This document shows, one piece after another, positions 15,981 to 24,139 of a DNA stretch of 64,000 nt. The DNA comes from Promicromonospora soli (GTDB lineage: Bacteria; Actinomycetota; Actinomycetes; Actinomycetales; Cellulomonadaceae), in contig NZ_BNAS01000001.1 in NCBI RefSeq assembly GCF_014653785.1, positions 1-64,000 on the forward strand, in the 5' to 3' direction. The notes beneath the pieces are model-generated. The model made no database searches, was not told the origin of the DNA, and saw nothing but the letters and a program-made list of their open reading frames with translations. Numbering within the stretch: position 1 is the stretch's first letter; each line of letters opens with the position of its first letter. The position numbers were made by a program, and so were the translations under genes.

Positions 15981-16987
15981 CCGACACCATGCGCGCCGTC
16001 GTGCTCGACGAACCCGGCCCCGTGACCAGCCTGCACATCCGCGAGCTCCCGGTACCCGAGCCCGAGGCCGGCTGGGTGCGGATCCGCGTCGAGGCCTTCG
16101 GGCTCAACCGGTCCGAGCTGCACACCCGGCTCGGGCTCGCCGGCGACGCCGTCACCTACCCACGTGTGCTCGGGATCGAGGCAACGGGAGTCATCGATAC
16201 CAACCCCACCGGCACGTTCGCCCCGGGCCAGCAGGTCGCGACCATGATGGGCGGGATGGGCCGCGCCTACGACGGCGGCTACGCCCAGTACACCTGCGTC
16301 CCGGTCGACCAGGTCATCCCGTTCCGCTCCGACCTGCCCTGGCAGACGCTCGGCGCCGTCGCCGAGATGCTCCAGACCGCCTACGGCTCCCTGACCGTCG
16401 GCCTCGACGCCCAGCCCGGCCAGAGCCTCCTCGTCCGCGGCGGCACCTCCTCGGTCGGCATGGCCGCCGCCGTCCTCGGCAAACGCCTCGGGATGACAGT
16501 CCTGTCCACCACCCGCAGCCCGGCCAAGCACGATGCGCTGACCCAGATCGGCGTCGACCACGTCCTCCTCGACGACGGCGACGTCGCCGCACAGGTGCGC
16601 GCCATCCTCCCCCACGGCGTCGACGGCGCCATCGAGCTGGTCGGCACCCCCACACTGCCCGACACCCTGCGCGCCGTCCGCGTCCACGGCACCGTCTGCT
16701 TCACCGGCATGCTCTCCAACGTGTGGACCGTCAAGGACTTCTACCCGATCGACTACCTGCCCTCGGGTGTGCGCCTGACCGCCTACTCCGGCGAGGCCGA
16801 CGACCTCCCCGCCGACGTCCTGCAGGGATTCCTCGACGACGTCGCGGCCGAAAGCGCCGTGGTACCCGTCGACCGAGTCTTCGACCTCGACCACATCCGG
16901 GACGCGCACACCCTCATGGAGTCCGGCGACGCCCGCGGCAAGCTCGTCGTCCTGCCCTGGAGCCGCCAGGGAGCGAGCACCGCATGA
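15977..16987 (+). CDS. Zinc-type alcohol dehydrogenase / quinone oxidoreductase-like MDR protein
   Basis: 336 aa, medium-chain dehydrogenase/reductase. The N-terminal GroES-like domain (RIRVEAFGLNRSELHTRLGL, PRVLGIEATGVIDTNPTGTF) lacks the structural-zinc cysteines, which places it near quinone oxidoreductases. The Rossmann segment is SLLVRGGTSSVGMAAAVLGK and the NADPH-selecting region is TTRSPAKHDALTQIGVD. It is the second gene of the PadR operon and is probably induced when PadR is released, consistent with detoxification of quinones or enals. Substrate unknown. Confidence 0.9.
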   Translation: MTDTMRAVVLDEPGPVTSLHIRELPVPEPEAGWVRIRVEAFGLNRSELHTRLGLAGDAVTYPRVLGIEATGVIDTNPTGTFAPGQQVATMMGGMGRAYDGGYAQYTCVPVDQVIPFRSDLPWQTLGAVAEMLQTAYGSLTVGLDAQPGQSLLVRGGTSSVGMAAAVLGKRLGMTVLSTTRSPAKHDALTQIGVDHVLLDDGDVAAQVRAILPHGVDGAIELVGTPTLPDTLRAVRVHGTVCFTGMLSNVWTVKDFYPIDYLPSGVRLTAYSGEADDLPADVLQGFLDDVAAESAVVPVDRVFDLDHIRDAHTLMESGDARGKLVVLPWSRQGASTA

Positions 16988-17151
16988 GCTCCGCCAAGAC
17001 CCCAACCACACCGGACGAACTGCCCCACCCAACGATCCTCACCGCCGCGCTCGCCGCTGGTAACCCACTGGTGCTTGCCGCCGCCGCAAGCGACCTGATC
17101 GCCCGGCGCTGGCGGCGACCGCCGACGAGCGATCCCCGTCGAACTACTTGA
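16984..17151 (+). CDS. Small hypothetical protein, translationally coupled to the MDR gene
   Basis: 55 aa starting on an ATG that overlaps the MDR stop (ATGA). It reads MSSAKTPTTPDELPHPTILT, then AALAAGNPLVLAAAASDLIA, with one short hydrophobic stretch and a basic end. No family was recognised. The overlap argues that it is translated, but its 3' end runs into what looks like debris of another gene, so it may be a truncated remnant. Confidence 0.4.
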   Translation: MSSAKTPTTPDELPHPTILTAALAAGNPLVLAAAASDLIARRWRRPPTSDPRRTT

Positions 17152-17300
17152 GCATGCCGCTGGCCGACGTCGTCATCCTGGCCGTGCCGTACCCGGCCCT
17201 CGACTCCATCGTCCGGTCCACAGCCGGGTCGCCCTTCCACATGCCCGTGATCAGCGGGCTCTCGCTGCCCGACGCCGTCGCGCAGCCCTGGCTCGGTTCG
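17151..17300 (+). pseudogene. Possible remnant of an NADP/F420-type dinucleotide-binding protein
   Basis: The plus strand reads MPLADVVILAVPYPALDSIV and continues SPFHMPVISG before running into the convergent gene at 17305. ADVVILAVPY is the conserved second strand of F420-dependent NADP reductase-type Rossmann proteins. Neither the N-terminal glycine loop nor the C-terminal half is present. Treated as gene debris; low confidence. Confidence 0.3.
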
Positions 17301-17304
17301 CGCC

Positions 17305-17928
17305 TCAGGGCAGTTCGACCCGGTCGCCGGCGAGGATCAGCGACTGCGTGCCGTCAGCCGCGGTCTCGACCGTGGGGATGCAGCGGCCGGTGCACTCGTC
17401 GAGCCGCGCGGTGAGCACGCCGAGCCGCTCGAACGTGACGGGTCCTCCGTAGTAGACCTGGTACACGAAGTCTTCGTGGCCGTACCGGAAGTTGTTCTGG
17501 ACCACGACGTCGTAGTCCCGGTCGTCCAGGCCGGGCGGGACCGTGTACCAGGGCCCGTGAAACGAGGCGATGTAGGCGACGAACCCACCGATCATCGGGA
17601 TGAGCACGCCGCCGACGAGGCCGACGCCGATCACGAGGTAGAGGCCGGTCCCACGACTGCCCCGCGCGAACTCGACACAGCCCGCGATGCAGACGGCCAG
17701 CAGGCACAGGCCGGTGGCCAACCAGCCAAGGGTGACCAGGCGATGCCCGGGTTCCGAGCCGAACAGCAGGAGGGTCGCGGGGTCCGCGTCCAGCCGAGCG
17801 ACGTACACCGTCGCCGCCGCGGCGATTGCCGTGACGCCGAGCAGGACCAGGATGAGGGCGCGGTTCCAGGGCCTGGCCGGAGCAGGCGGCGCGACGGGGG
17901 GCGCGACGGGCATCGGTGACTCGGACAT
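17305..17928 (-). CDS. Hypothetical membrane protein (three helices, extracytoplasmic C-terminal domain)
   Basis: 207 aa from an ATG at 17928. A Pro/Ala-rich N-terminus (PVAPPVAPPAPARPW) is followed by three hydrophobic segments: ALILVLLGVTAIAAAATVYV, LGWLATGLCLLAVCIAGC and LYLVIGVGLVGGVLIPMIGG. The C-terminal ~80 residues are soluble and contain two Cys in ECTGRC. No family was recognised. A GTG at 17961 is an alternative start. It converges with the remnant at 17151. Confidence 0.65.
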   Translation of the reverse strand: MSESPMPVAPPVAPPAPARPWNRALILVLLGVTAIAAAATVYVARLDADPATLLLFGSEPGHRLVTLGWLATGLCLLAVCIAGCVEFARGSRGTGLYLVIGVGLVGGVLIPMIGGFVAYIASFHGPWYTVPPGLDDRDYDVVVQNNFRYGHEDFVYQVYYGGPVTFERLGVLTARLDECTGRCIPTVETAADGTQSLILAGDRVELP

Positions 17929-18123
17929 GTCTCCAGGGAAACCCAAGAGGGTCACGGACACACCGCGTTGTGGCGACGTTCGAGCAACGATGTGGCCTGC
18001 TCGGTAGGGTCGCGGCCGTGCTCACCTGGTGGCTCGGCGTCCGGACGCGGACCTGGCACCGGCCAATATTCGATGCCTGCGCCGAGGCGGCGCGCGCCCC
18101 GCCGCTCCGCCTGAGCCCGAACG

Positions 18124-18159
18124 CGGACACCGGGAGCTCATCGATGCTCCCGGTGTCCG
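18124..18159 (-). terminator. Hairpin after the GH43/CBM13 gene
   Basis: CGGACACCGGGAGC / GCTCCCGGTGTCCG, 14-bp perfect arms with an 8-nt loop, about 80 nt beyond the minus-strand stop at 18241. There is no T-run on either side. Confidence 0.6.
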
Positions 18160-18240
18160 TTCATTGCGTCAGTCGTACCGGCAGGTGCTGCCGCCTTCGT
18201 TGAGCGTTCCGGCTCCTTGCTGCTGCAGTCGAGAATTCGA

Positions 18241-20307
18241 TCAGGGTGTGGTGAGGGAGAACCGTTTGACGGTGACGGCCCCGCCGAGGGCGGCGGTGGC
18301 GTGGTTGAAGATCGCAAACCGGTGGCCCATGAAGAAATTCGGGCGGTCACCGAGCGTGAAGGCGGGTCCGAGCGACGTGAAGGTCGTGCCGTCGGTGCTG
18401 TAGGAGAAGGTCGCCTGGCGTCCGGAGCCAGGTCGAATGTCGGCGGTGACGCGCAGCCAGACTCGCCTGCCGCCGCTGCCGCCGTCGACGCGGACGAGCT
18501 GCCACTGCTGGTTGCTGCCGCCCCAGTCGCCGTACTGCACGACGCCTGCGCCGTCGTTGGTCGCCGCGTTCTGGACCTCGACCGCCTTGTTGCTGTTGCG
18601 GTTGATCAACCGGACGTAGCCGCCGTCGGAGTCGGCCAGCCGGAACTGCTGGTTGGCGCCGCCGGTGTCGGTCCACTGGTGGATGGCGGCACCGTCGGCC
18701 GTCGACCAGCTGGACACGTCGATGACCTTGCCCGAGTGCCGGGCCTTGAGCTTGTAGTAGCCGCCGCCGGCGTCCACGAACTGGAACTGCTGGTTGTTGG
18801 CGTTGGTGCGGGTCCACTGGTGGAGCAGGGCTCCGTCGGCGGTGGACACGCCGCTGACGTCAAGCACCTTGCCACTGTTGCGGTTCAGCAGCACATACCA
18901 GGCGGTGGGGTCGACCCTGGCGGACAGGTCCAGGTCCGCACTCGCGCGTTCGGTGCCGGTACCGACGGTGTTGAAGCCCGAGTCCATGGTGTGGCCGTCG
19001 GTCATGGAGATCCGGGTGACGCCGTTCTCGCGGCGCAGGCCGATCCAGGCCGAGGAGTCGCGGAGGATCGCCAGACCGGCGCGGTCGCCGTTCGCCATCT
19101 GGGCCGGGTCGAGTTCGATGGTGGCCGTAGAAGAAGGACCCTGGATGCGGTGGGTGAGGGTGTTGCGGGCCCGGTAGAGGTCGTTCGTGACGGTGGCGGT
19201 CTGGAGCCTGAGGCCGTTCCCGGTGGTCCACTTCGAGTCGTCGGGGTTGTGGTTCCACTCCCACTTCGCGGCCAAGGTCGCGGCGGTGAACTCGTCCGTC
19301 CCGATCAGGGACGGCACGGGATGCGGGGTGAGGTTCGGGAACGGATAGCTGCTCCCCCAGGTGCCGTTGACGGTGGTGACCTTCGGCCAGCCGTCCGAGG
19401 TCCAGGTGATCGGCGCGAGGGCGGGCACGCGGCCGCCGGGGTAGGCGTCGACGAACCCCATGTAGTACCAGTCGCCGCCGGGGGTCGAGACGAGCCCGCC
19501 CTGGTGCGGGATGCCGCCGCCGGGGATCGGGCCCGGCATGTCGAGCAGCACCTCCCGGATTTCGTAAGGGCCCCAGGGCGACGAAGACTTGAGGATGTAC
19601 TGGCCGTTCGGCGGCTTGGTGAGGAACATGTAGTAGCTGCCGTTGATCTTGTAGAACCGGGCGCCCTCCATGCCGCCGATGTCCGACGGACTGGAGAAGA
19701 CGTGCTCGTTGCGCACCTCGGTCTTGCCGTCGGCCGAAAGCTGCGCGACGTAGAGCTCGGTGTTGCCGTAGGCGACGTACATGGTGTTGTCGGTGTCGAC
19801 GAGAAGCCCTGCGTCGTAGTACGAGCGGGGGAACTCGGCGTGGCGGGTCCAGGGCCCGGCGGGGTTGGTGGCGGTGTACATGAACGAGCGGTGGAAGTCG
19901 ATCTGCCCGAGCCAGTAGAAGCGGTTCTCGCTGGCGCGGTGCGTGAGCGAGGAGGCCCAGATGCCGACGACGTAGCGGTGGCCGCCGTTCAGGTCGTACC
20001 AGTCGGAGAAGTCGAGCCTCGGCACGGAGTGGCCGATGAACTCCCAGTTCACGAGGTCCCGGGAATGCAGGACAGGGGCTCCGGGCGAGTAGTGCATCGT
20101 GGACGCGGTCATGTAGAAGTCCGAGCCGACGCGGATGATCTCGAGGTCGGCGAAGTCCTGCCAGATGACGGGGTTCGCGTAAGGCGACTCCGCGGCTTCG
20201 GCTTGGGTGAACGGGTCGAGGGCGGTAGCGGCGGCGACCCCGGCGAGCACGCCGGCTCCGCCGATGAGCATCCGCCTTCGGCTTATGGGGAGTTCGAGCC
20301 CGGACAT
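18241..20307 (-). CDS. Secreted GH43 enzyme with a CBM13 lectin domain inserted in its C-terminal beta-sandwich
   Basis: 688 aa. A twin-arginine-type signal (ISRRRMLIGGAGVLAGVAAA) is followed by a GH43 five-blade propeller: Asp in WQDFADLEIIRVGSDFYMTA, Asp in YYDAGLLVDTDN, Glu in GGMEGARFYKINGSYY. This set suggests beta-xylosidase or arabinofuranosidase activity on xylan side chains. Residues ~340-460 begin the GH43 C2 sandwich (AAKWEWNHNPDDSKWTTGNG, DRAGLAILRDSSAWIGLRRE). Residues ~464-612 are a complete ricin-B (CBM13) domain. Residues ~613-688 (VWLRVTADIRPGSGRQATFS, MGHRFAIFNHATAALGG) are the continuation of the same C2 sandwich. The frame is intact throughout. AAAGGA stands about 8 nt before the ATG. 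Confidence 0.9.
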   Translation of the reverse strand: MSGLELPISRRRMLIGGAGVLAGVAAATALDPFTQAEAAESPYANPVIWQDFADLEIIRVGSDFYMTASTMHYSPGAPVLHSRDLVNWEFIGHSVPRLDFSDWYDLNGGHRYVVGIWASSLTHRASENRFYWLGQIDFHRSFMYTATNPAGPWTRHAEFPRSYYDAGLLVDTDNTMYVAYGNTELYVAQLSADGKTEVRNEHVFSSPSDIGGMEGARFYKINGSYYMFLTKPPNGQYILKSSSPWGPYEIREVLLDMPGPIPGGGIPHQGGLVSTPGGDWYYMGFVDAYPGGRVPALAPITWTSDGWPKVTTVNGTWGSSYPFPNLTPHPVPSLIGTDEFTAATLAAKWEWNHNPDDSKWTTGNGLRLQTATVTNDLYRARNTLTHRIQGPSSTATIELDPAQMANGDRAGLAILRDSSAWIGLRRENGVTRISMTDGHTMDSGFNTVGTGTERASADLDLSARVDPTAWYVLLNRNSGKVLDVSGVSTADGALLHQWTRTNANNQQFQFVDAGGGYYKLKARHSGKVIDVSSWSTADGAAIHQWTDTGGANQQFRLADSDGGYVRLINRNSNKAVEVQNAATNDGAGVVQYGDWGGSNQQWQLVRVDGGSGGRRVWLRVTADIRPGSGRQATFSYSTDGTTFTSLGPAFTLGDRPNFFMGHRFAIFNHATAALGGAVTVKRFSLTTP
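18471..18918 (-). repeat. CBM13 DNA cassette, copy A (inside GH43)
   Basis: About 448 bp nearly identical to 23301-23748 and 25066-25513. By eye copy A differs from copy B at about 15 positions, with no insertions or deletions. Similarity stops abruptly at both ends, outside VDPTAWY and VDGGSG, so the unit moved is one lectin domain plus its Gly-Ser linker. Confidence 0.88.
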
Positions 20308-20392
20308 GGTGGTTCCTTTCGTTAGTCGAGGGTCGGCGCGGTCCGTGCCAGCGCGGGCGTCGCGGTGCCGATGACGGCGCCCGCGCCCGCCG

Positions 20393-20432
20393 CAGGGTCG
20401 GGCGCCGGGTTGCCGGCCCGGGCCCGACCCTG
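20393..20432 (-). terminator. Hairpin after the GH43-CBM6-CBM13 gene
   Basis: CAGGGTCGGGC / GCCCGACCCTG, perfect 11-bp arms with a further GC-rich inner stem, 20 nt beyond the stop codon at 20452. Confidence 0.6.
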
Positions 20433-20451
20433 TGTTGGTTCAGGTGTTGGT

Positions 20452-22293
20452 TCAGCTCTTGCCTGCGAGGCGCCAGATCTGGTTCTTCTTGGTGGCCAGG
20501 TCACTGGCGGAGTCACAGGTCCACTGGTGGACCAGTGCTCCGACGGCGGTGGAGATCCCGCTGACGTCCACGCACTTGCGGCTGTGCACCGCGACGAGCT
20601 GGTAGTCGTTGGCGGCGACCTGCCGCAGCGTGAACTGCTGGTTCGTGCCGCCGTGGCAGGTCCACTGATGGACCGCCGCGCCGTCGTCGGTGGAGACGCC
20701 GCGGATGTCGAGGCACTTGCCGCTGTGGCGGTTCACCAGGGAGTAGGTGTCCGCCACCCCCGCCACCGGGCGGAAGTCGAACCGCTGTTCCTCACCGGCG
20801 CCGCAGGTGTGCTGCCGGTACTGGGTGCCGTCGGCGGTGCTCCGGTCGGGGTCGTCCAGGCAGTACCCACTGTGCTGAGCGACGGCGGTGGACGAGAAGG
20901 CGGTCTGACCAGAAGTGAACCGCCACCAGTTCATGTTGAACAGGAACCCGCTGTCACCGGCGAAGCGCAGGTACAGATCGTGGGTCCCGGTCGCACCGGT
21001 CACCGGGCACGAGACCGTGCTCCACGCCTGCCAGCCTCCGGTGCCCGACACCGTGCATGTCCCGACCGTCGGCCCGGTAGGACTGTCCAGGTGCAGCTCA
21101 ACTCGGCCGCCGCTGGTGTTTGAGGCCACCCTGGCGCTGAACGAGCCGGCACCGGCGCCGAATGCTACGCCATTGACCTTGATGTAGTCGCCGTTCTCGA
21201 TCCAGCTGACGTTCATCCCGCCCTCGCTGGAGGGTTCGGTCTCGATGCCGCTGCCCCACGCGATGGTCTCGGCCTCCTGCCGGACATAGGGATCGAGCGT
21301 GCCGGCCTGCGGCGCCCCCTCCGTGGTCATATTCATCGTCGGAATGGTGCCGTCGGCGTTGTAGCTGAACTTCTCCACCGCGACCGACCGGGTGAAGCCA
21401 CCACCGCCCGGGAGGGCGCCGTTGTGATAGAAGAAGTACGAGCTGCCCTTGAAGTCCACGATCCCCGGGTGGTTGGTGAAGCTGCCGCCCTGGGCGGGCA
21501 TGACTGTTCCACGGTAGGTCCACGGCCCGGTCGGGCTGGGTGCCGTGGAGTAGGCGATGAACTCCTGGCAGCAATTGGCCGCATACACGTTGTAGTACAG
21601 ACCGCCCCGTTTGTAGACCCAGGGTCCTTCTTCGTACAGCGTGGGACGGTCGGGGTTGCCGGTGCGGGTTCCGAAGCCCTCGGTGGTGAGCGGGATCCTG
21701 GTGGGGCTGCCTGAATAGGACGTCATGTCCGCGTTCAGCTTGACGTACCACAGGTTCGGGTTACCCCAGTACAGGTAGGCCTGACCGTCGTCGTCGATGA
21801 AGACGGTCGGGTCGATCTCACTGTTCTCCACCAGCGGATGGCCGAGGGCATCCCGGAACGGGCCGGTGGGGCTGTCCGCCACCGCCACGCCGATGGCGAA
21901 CTGGCCGGTCGCCCGGACCGACACCGGCACGTACCAGTAGAACTTGCCGCCCCGTTCGACGGCCTGGCCCGCCCACGCGTTGGCGCCCGCCCAGCTGAAG
22001 GTGTCCAGGCTGAGCGGTGAGCCGTGGTCGGTCCAGTTGACCATGTCGGCGGAGGACGACACCCGCCAGTCCTTCATCACGAAGGAGGTGGAGCCGTCCT
22101 CGTCGTGCCCGGTGTACAGGTACACCCGGCCGTTGTGGACCAGCGGTGAGGGGTCGGCGGTGTAGATGTGTTGCACGATCGGGTTGTCCGCCTGGGCCGG
22201 AGGGGCCGCGGCCGGAAGAAATGCCGTCATACATAGAAGGCTTAACGTCAAGGCGAGGACGCGTTTCCACGAGCGCTGAAGTGTGAATGTCAC
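20452..22293 (-). CDS. Secreted GH43 arabinoxylan-active enzyme with CBM6 and CBM13 domains
   Basis: 613 aa from a GTG. A Sec signal peptide (RVLALTLSLLCMTAFLPAAA, cleavage near AQA-DN) precedes a GH43 catalytic domain: Asp in YTADPSPLVHNGRVYLYTGH, Asp in SEIDPTVFIDDDGQAYLYWG and Glu in YEEGPWVYKRGGLYYNV. Residues ~325-460 form a CBM6 (QEAETIAWGSGIETEPSSEG, VSWIENGDYIKVNGV, RVELHLDSPTGP). Residues ~475-613 form a CBM13 with QxW repeats (HQWTCHGGTNQQFTLRQ, SRKCVDVSGISTAVGALVHQ). This CBM13 is diverged and is not part of the near-identical cassette family. The architecture matches arabinoxylan arabinofuranohydrolases. It lies between the other GH43 and the GH62 pair, all in the same direction. 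Confidence 0.92.
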   Translation of the reverse strand: MTFTLQRSWKRVLALTLSLLCMTAFLPAAAPPAQADNPIVQHIYTADPSPLVHNGRVYLYTGHDEDGSTSFVMKDWRVSSSADMVNWTDHGSPLSLDTFSWAGANAWAGQAVERGGKFYWYVPVSVRATGQFAIGVAVADSPTGPFRDALGHPLVENSEIDPTVFIDDDGQAYLYWGNPNLWYVKLNADMTSYSGSPTRIPLTTEGFGTRTGNPDRPTLYEEGPWVYKRGGLYYNVYAANCCQEFIAYSTAPSPTGPWTYRGTVMPAQGGSFTNHPGIVDFKGSSYFFYHNGALPGGGGFTRSVAVEKFSYNADGTIPTMNMTTEGAPQAGTLDPYVRQEAETIAWGSGIETEPSSEGGMNVSWIENGDYIKVNGVAFGAGAGSFSARVASNTSGGRVELHLDSPTGPTVGTCTVSGTGGWQAWSTVSCPVTGATGTHDLYLRFAGDSGFLFNMNWWRFTSGQTAFSSTAVAQHSGYCLDDPDRSTADGTQYRQHTCGAGEEQRFDFRPVAGVADTYSLVNRHSGKCLDIRGVSTDDGAAVHQWTCHGGTNQQFTLRQVAANDYQLVAVHSRKCVDVSGISTAVGALVHQWTCDSASDLATKKNQIWRLAGKS

Positions 22294-22362
22294 TGTTTGA
22301 GTCCCTTGTTTGGTTGGGATATGAAGGGGTGGCGTCGGCGGGGGCCGCCAGAAGCCGGACTT

Positions 22363-23889
22363 CTAGCGCTGCAGTGTCAGCACGCCCGGCCGGTAAGGCA
22401 GGAGGCCGTAGTCCATGCCGTCGGTGCTGGGGTCGCGCCCCTGGTAGAGGAACTGCAGGTTGCAGGGGTCGATGGTCTTGGTCTGGTCGGGGTTGGTGCG
22501 AACCAGGTCGCCGTGGCTGATGTCGTTGGTCCAGGTGGCGCCGCTGTTGGCCTTGCCGGCGAAGGGGCTGGTCACGGTGTCGGCTTGCGGTTGGGGTGTC
22601 CATTCGCCGTCGAGGCTGGTGGCCGTGAACGAGCGGAAGTAGCGACCAAACCCTGTGTAGTTCTGGGCCTCGACGATCATGAGGTACTGGTTCTGACCCT
22701 GGACCTTGTAGACCTCAATCGCCTCGAACAGCCTTTCCGGCGTGTCGCTCATGATCTTCGTGTACGACGAACCGAAGCTGCTCGGGAAGTCGCCGATGGG
22801 CATGCTGGCCCGGTAGATACCGCCGCGGTCGTCGGCGAAGAACAGGTACATGTTCTTGTCGTCGGCGATGAGGGTCTGGTCGATGGGGGCCCCAGGGGCG
22901 GGGAGGGTGCCCGAGAACAGCTGCTGCTGCGGGCCCCAGCCGTTGGGGTTGGTGGGGTCGCTCGAGGTGCGGTAGGAGAACGGGTCGGGCCAACCCCCCC
23001 ACTGGTAGGCGAGCACCCAGGTGTTCTTCGGGGCGAAGTAGAACAGCGTCGGCGCGATGGCACCGAAGGACATTCTGTGCTGGGTGGCCGACGCCATGTC
23101 GGACCAGTTCGTGAAGGGGCTGAAGAGCGTCGATTCCCATTTCCCCTGGTCACCGGCGACGGTGTCGTGCGTCGTGGCATAGACGACGTGCTTGCCGTTG
23201 TGGACGACGTTGGTGAAGTCCTTGAGCGATGCCCACCCCGCGCTCGGCTGTGCCAGGGGGCCGGTCGATGTCCAGCGGTACGTCGACGGAAGGGTGCAGG
23301 CGCCGCTGCCGCCGTCGACGCGGACGAGCTGCCACTGCTGGTTGCTGCCGCCCCAGTCGCTGAACTGCACGACGGCGCCGCCGTCGTTGGTCGCCGCGTT
23401 CTGGACCTCGACCGCCTTGTTGCTGTTGCGGTTGATCAACCGGACGTAGCCATTGTCGGAGTCGGCCAGCCGGAACTGCTGGTTGGCGCCGCCGGTGTCG
23501 GTCCACTGGTGGATGGCCGCGCCGTCGGCTGTCGACCAGCTGGACACGTCGATGACCTTGCCCGAGTGCCGGGCCTTGAGCTTGTAGTAGCCGCCGCCGG
23601 CGTCCACGAACTGGAACTGCTGGTTGTTGGCGTTGGTGCGGGTCCACTGGTGGAGCAGGGCTCCGTCGGCGGTGGACACGCCGCTGACGTCAAGGGCCTT
23701 GCCGCTGTTGCGGTTCAGCAGCACATACCAGGCGGTCGGGTCGACCGTGGCGGCAGCGGCCGTCTCGGTGACCGCGAAGATGCCGCCACCGGCCACCACT
23801 GCCGCCACGGTGGCGGCGACGAACCGCTTCAACCACCGAGGTCGCCGCGACGGCGGCGCGATCGATTGAGAACTGGAAAGGGCAGACAT
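22363..23889 (-). CDS. Secreted GH62 alpha-L-arabinofuranosidase with N-terminal CBM13 (copy B)
   Basis: 508 aa from an ATG at 23889 with a perfect AAGGAGGATC Shine-Dalgarno; the upstream extension is rejected. A long signal region ([20 protein letters not shown], then [20 protein letters not shown]) leads to a CBM13 (residues ~48-195) and a GH62 domain (~200-508): [39 protein letters not shown] (catalytic-site Asp), [20 protein letters not shown] (Asp), [20 protein letters not shown] (Glu) and [22 protein letters not shown]62 removes arabinose side chains from arabinoxylan. It is a tandem paralogue of the gene at 24140 and shares the same signal peptide and lectin DNA. Confidence 0.95.
   Translation of the reverse strand: MSALSSSQSIAPPSRRPRWLKRFVAATVAAVVAGGGIFAVTETAAAATVDPTAWYVLLNRNSGKALDVSGVSTADGALLHQWTRTNANNQQFQFVDAGGGYYKLKARHSGKVIDVSSWSTADGAAIHQWTDTGGANQQFRLADSDNGYVRLINRNSNKAVEVQNAATNDGGAVVQFSDWGGSNQQWQLVRVDGGSGACTLPSTYRWTSTGPLAQPSAGWASLKDFTNVVHNGKHVVYATTHDTVAGDQGKWESTLFSPFTNWSDMASATQHRMSFGAIAPTLFYFAPKNTWVLAYQWGGWPDPFSYRTSSDPTNPNGWGPQQQLFSGTLPAPGAPIDQTLIADDKNMYLFFADDRGGIYRASMPIGDFPSSFGSSYTKIMSDTPERLFEAIEVYKVQGQNQYLMIVEAQNYTGFGRYFRSFTATSLDGEWTPQPQADTVTSPFAGKANSGATWTNDISHGDLVRTNPDQTKTIDPCNLQFLYQGRDPSTDGMDYGLLPYRPGVLTLQR
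23301..23748 (-). repeat. CBM13 DNA cassette, copy B (GH62)
   Basis: The collinear counterpart of copies A and C. It sits at the N-terminus of the mature GH62 enzyme, directly after the signal peptide ([12 protein letters not shown]) and before the GH62 domain ([11 protein letters not shown]). Confidence 0.88.
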
Positions 23890-23998
23890 TGATCCTCCTT
23901 GACCAAGAAACGGACGGCCCACCCGAAGTGGGCACACCGCAAAGCGAGGGAACTGTTCGACGAAGACAACCCGACTTCCGCAACGCAACTGCGTGATC

Positions 23999-24031
23999 CG
24001 GGCGGGCTCGGCCTTGCACCGAGCCCGCCCG
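23999..24031 (-). terminator. Terminator hairpin between the two GH62 genes
   Basis: CGGGCGGGCTCGG / CCGAGCCCGCCCG, perfect 13-bp arms with a 7-nt loop, about 110 nt beyond the stop of the upstream GH62 gene. It indicates that the second GH62 gene has its own promoter within 23890-24130. Confidence 0.7.
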
Positions 24032-24139
24032 CTACATCCCCACGCGATCCTGATCGCAGCAACCTGCGACAACGCTCACCCGACTCGGCGTGAGCTGTTG
24101 CCGGGCGAACGTCAGGAACACCGGACCTGCGTCACGCCA

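Noticed and set aside
18217-20325. 700-codon plus-strand open frame across the GH43 gene
   Set aside because: Antisense shadow of a clear secreted GH43 enzyme with signal peptide and catalytic residues.
24077-24105. Split half-sites CGCTCAC / GTGAGC upstream of the second GH62 gene as an operator
   Set aside because: The half-sites are separated by about 10 nt and the core AGCGCT is missing, unlike the three identical 14-mers.
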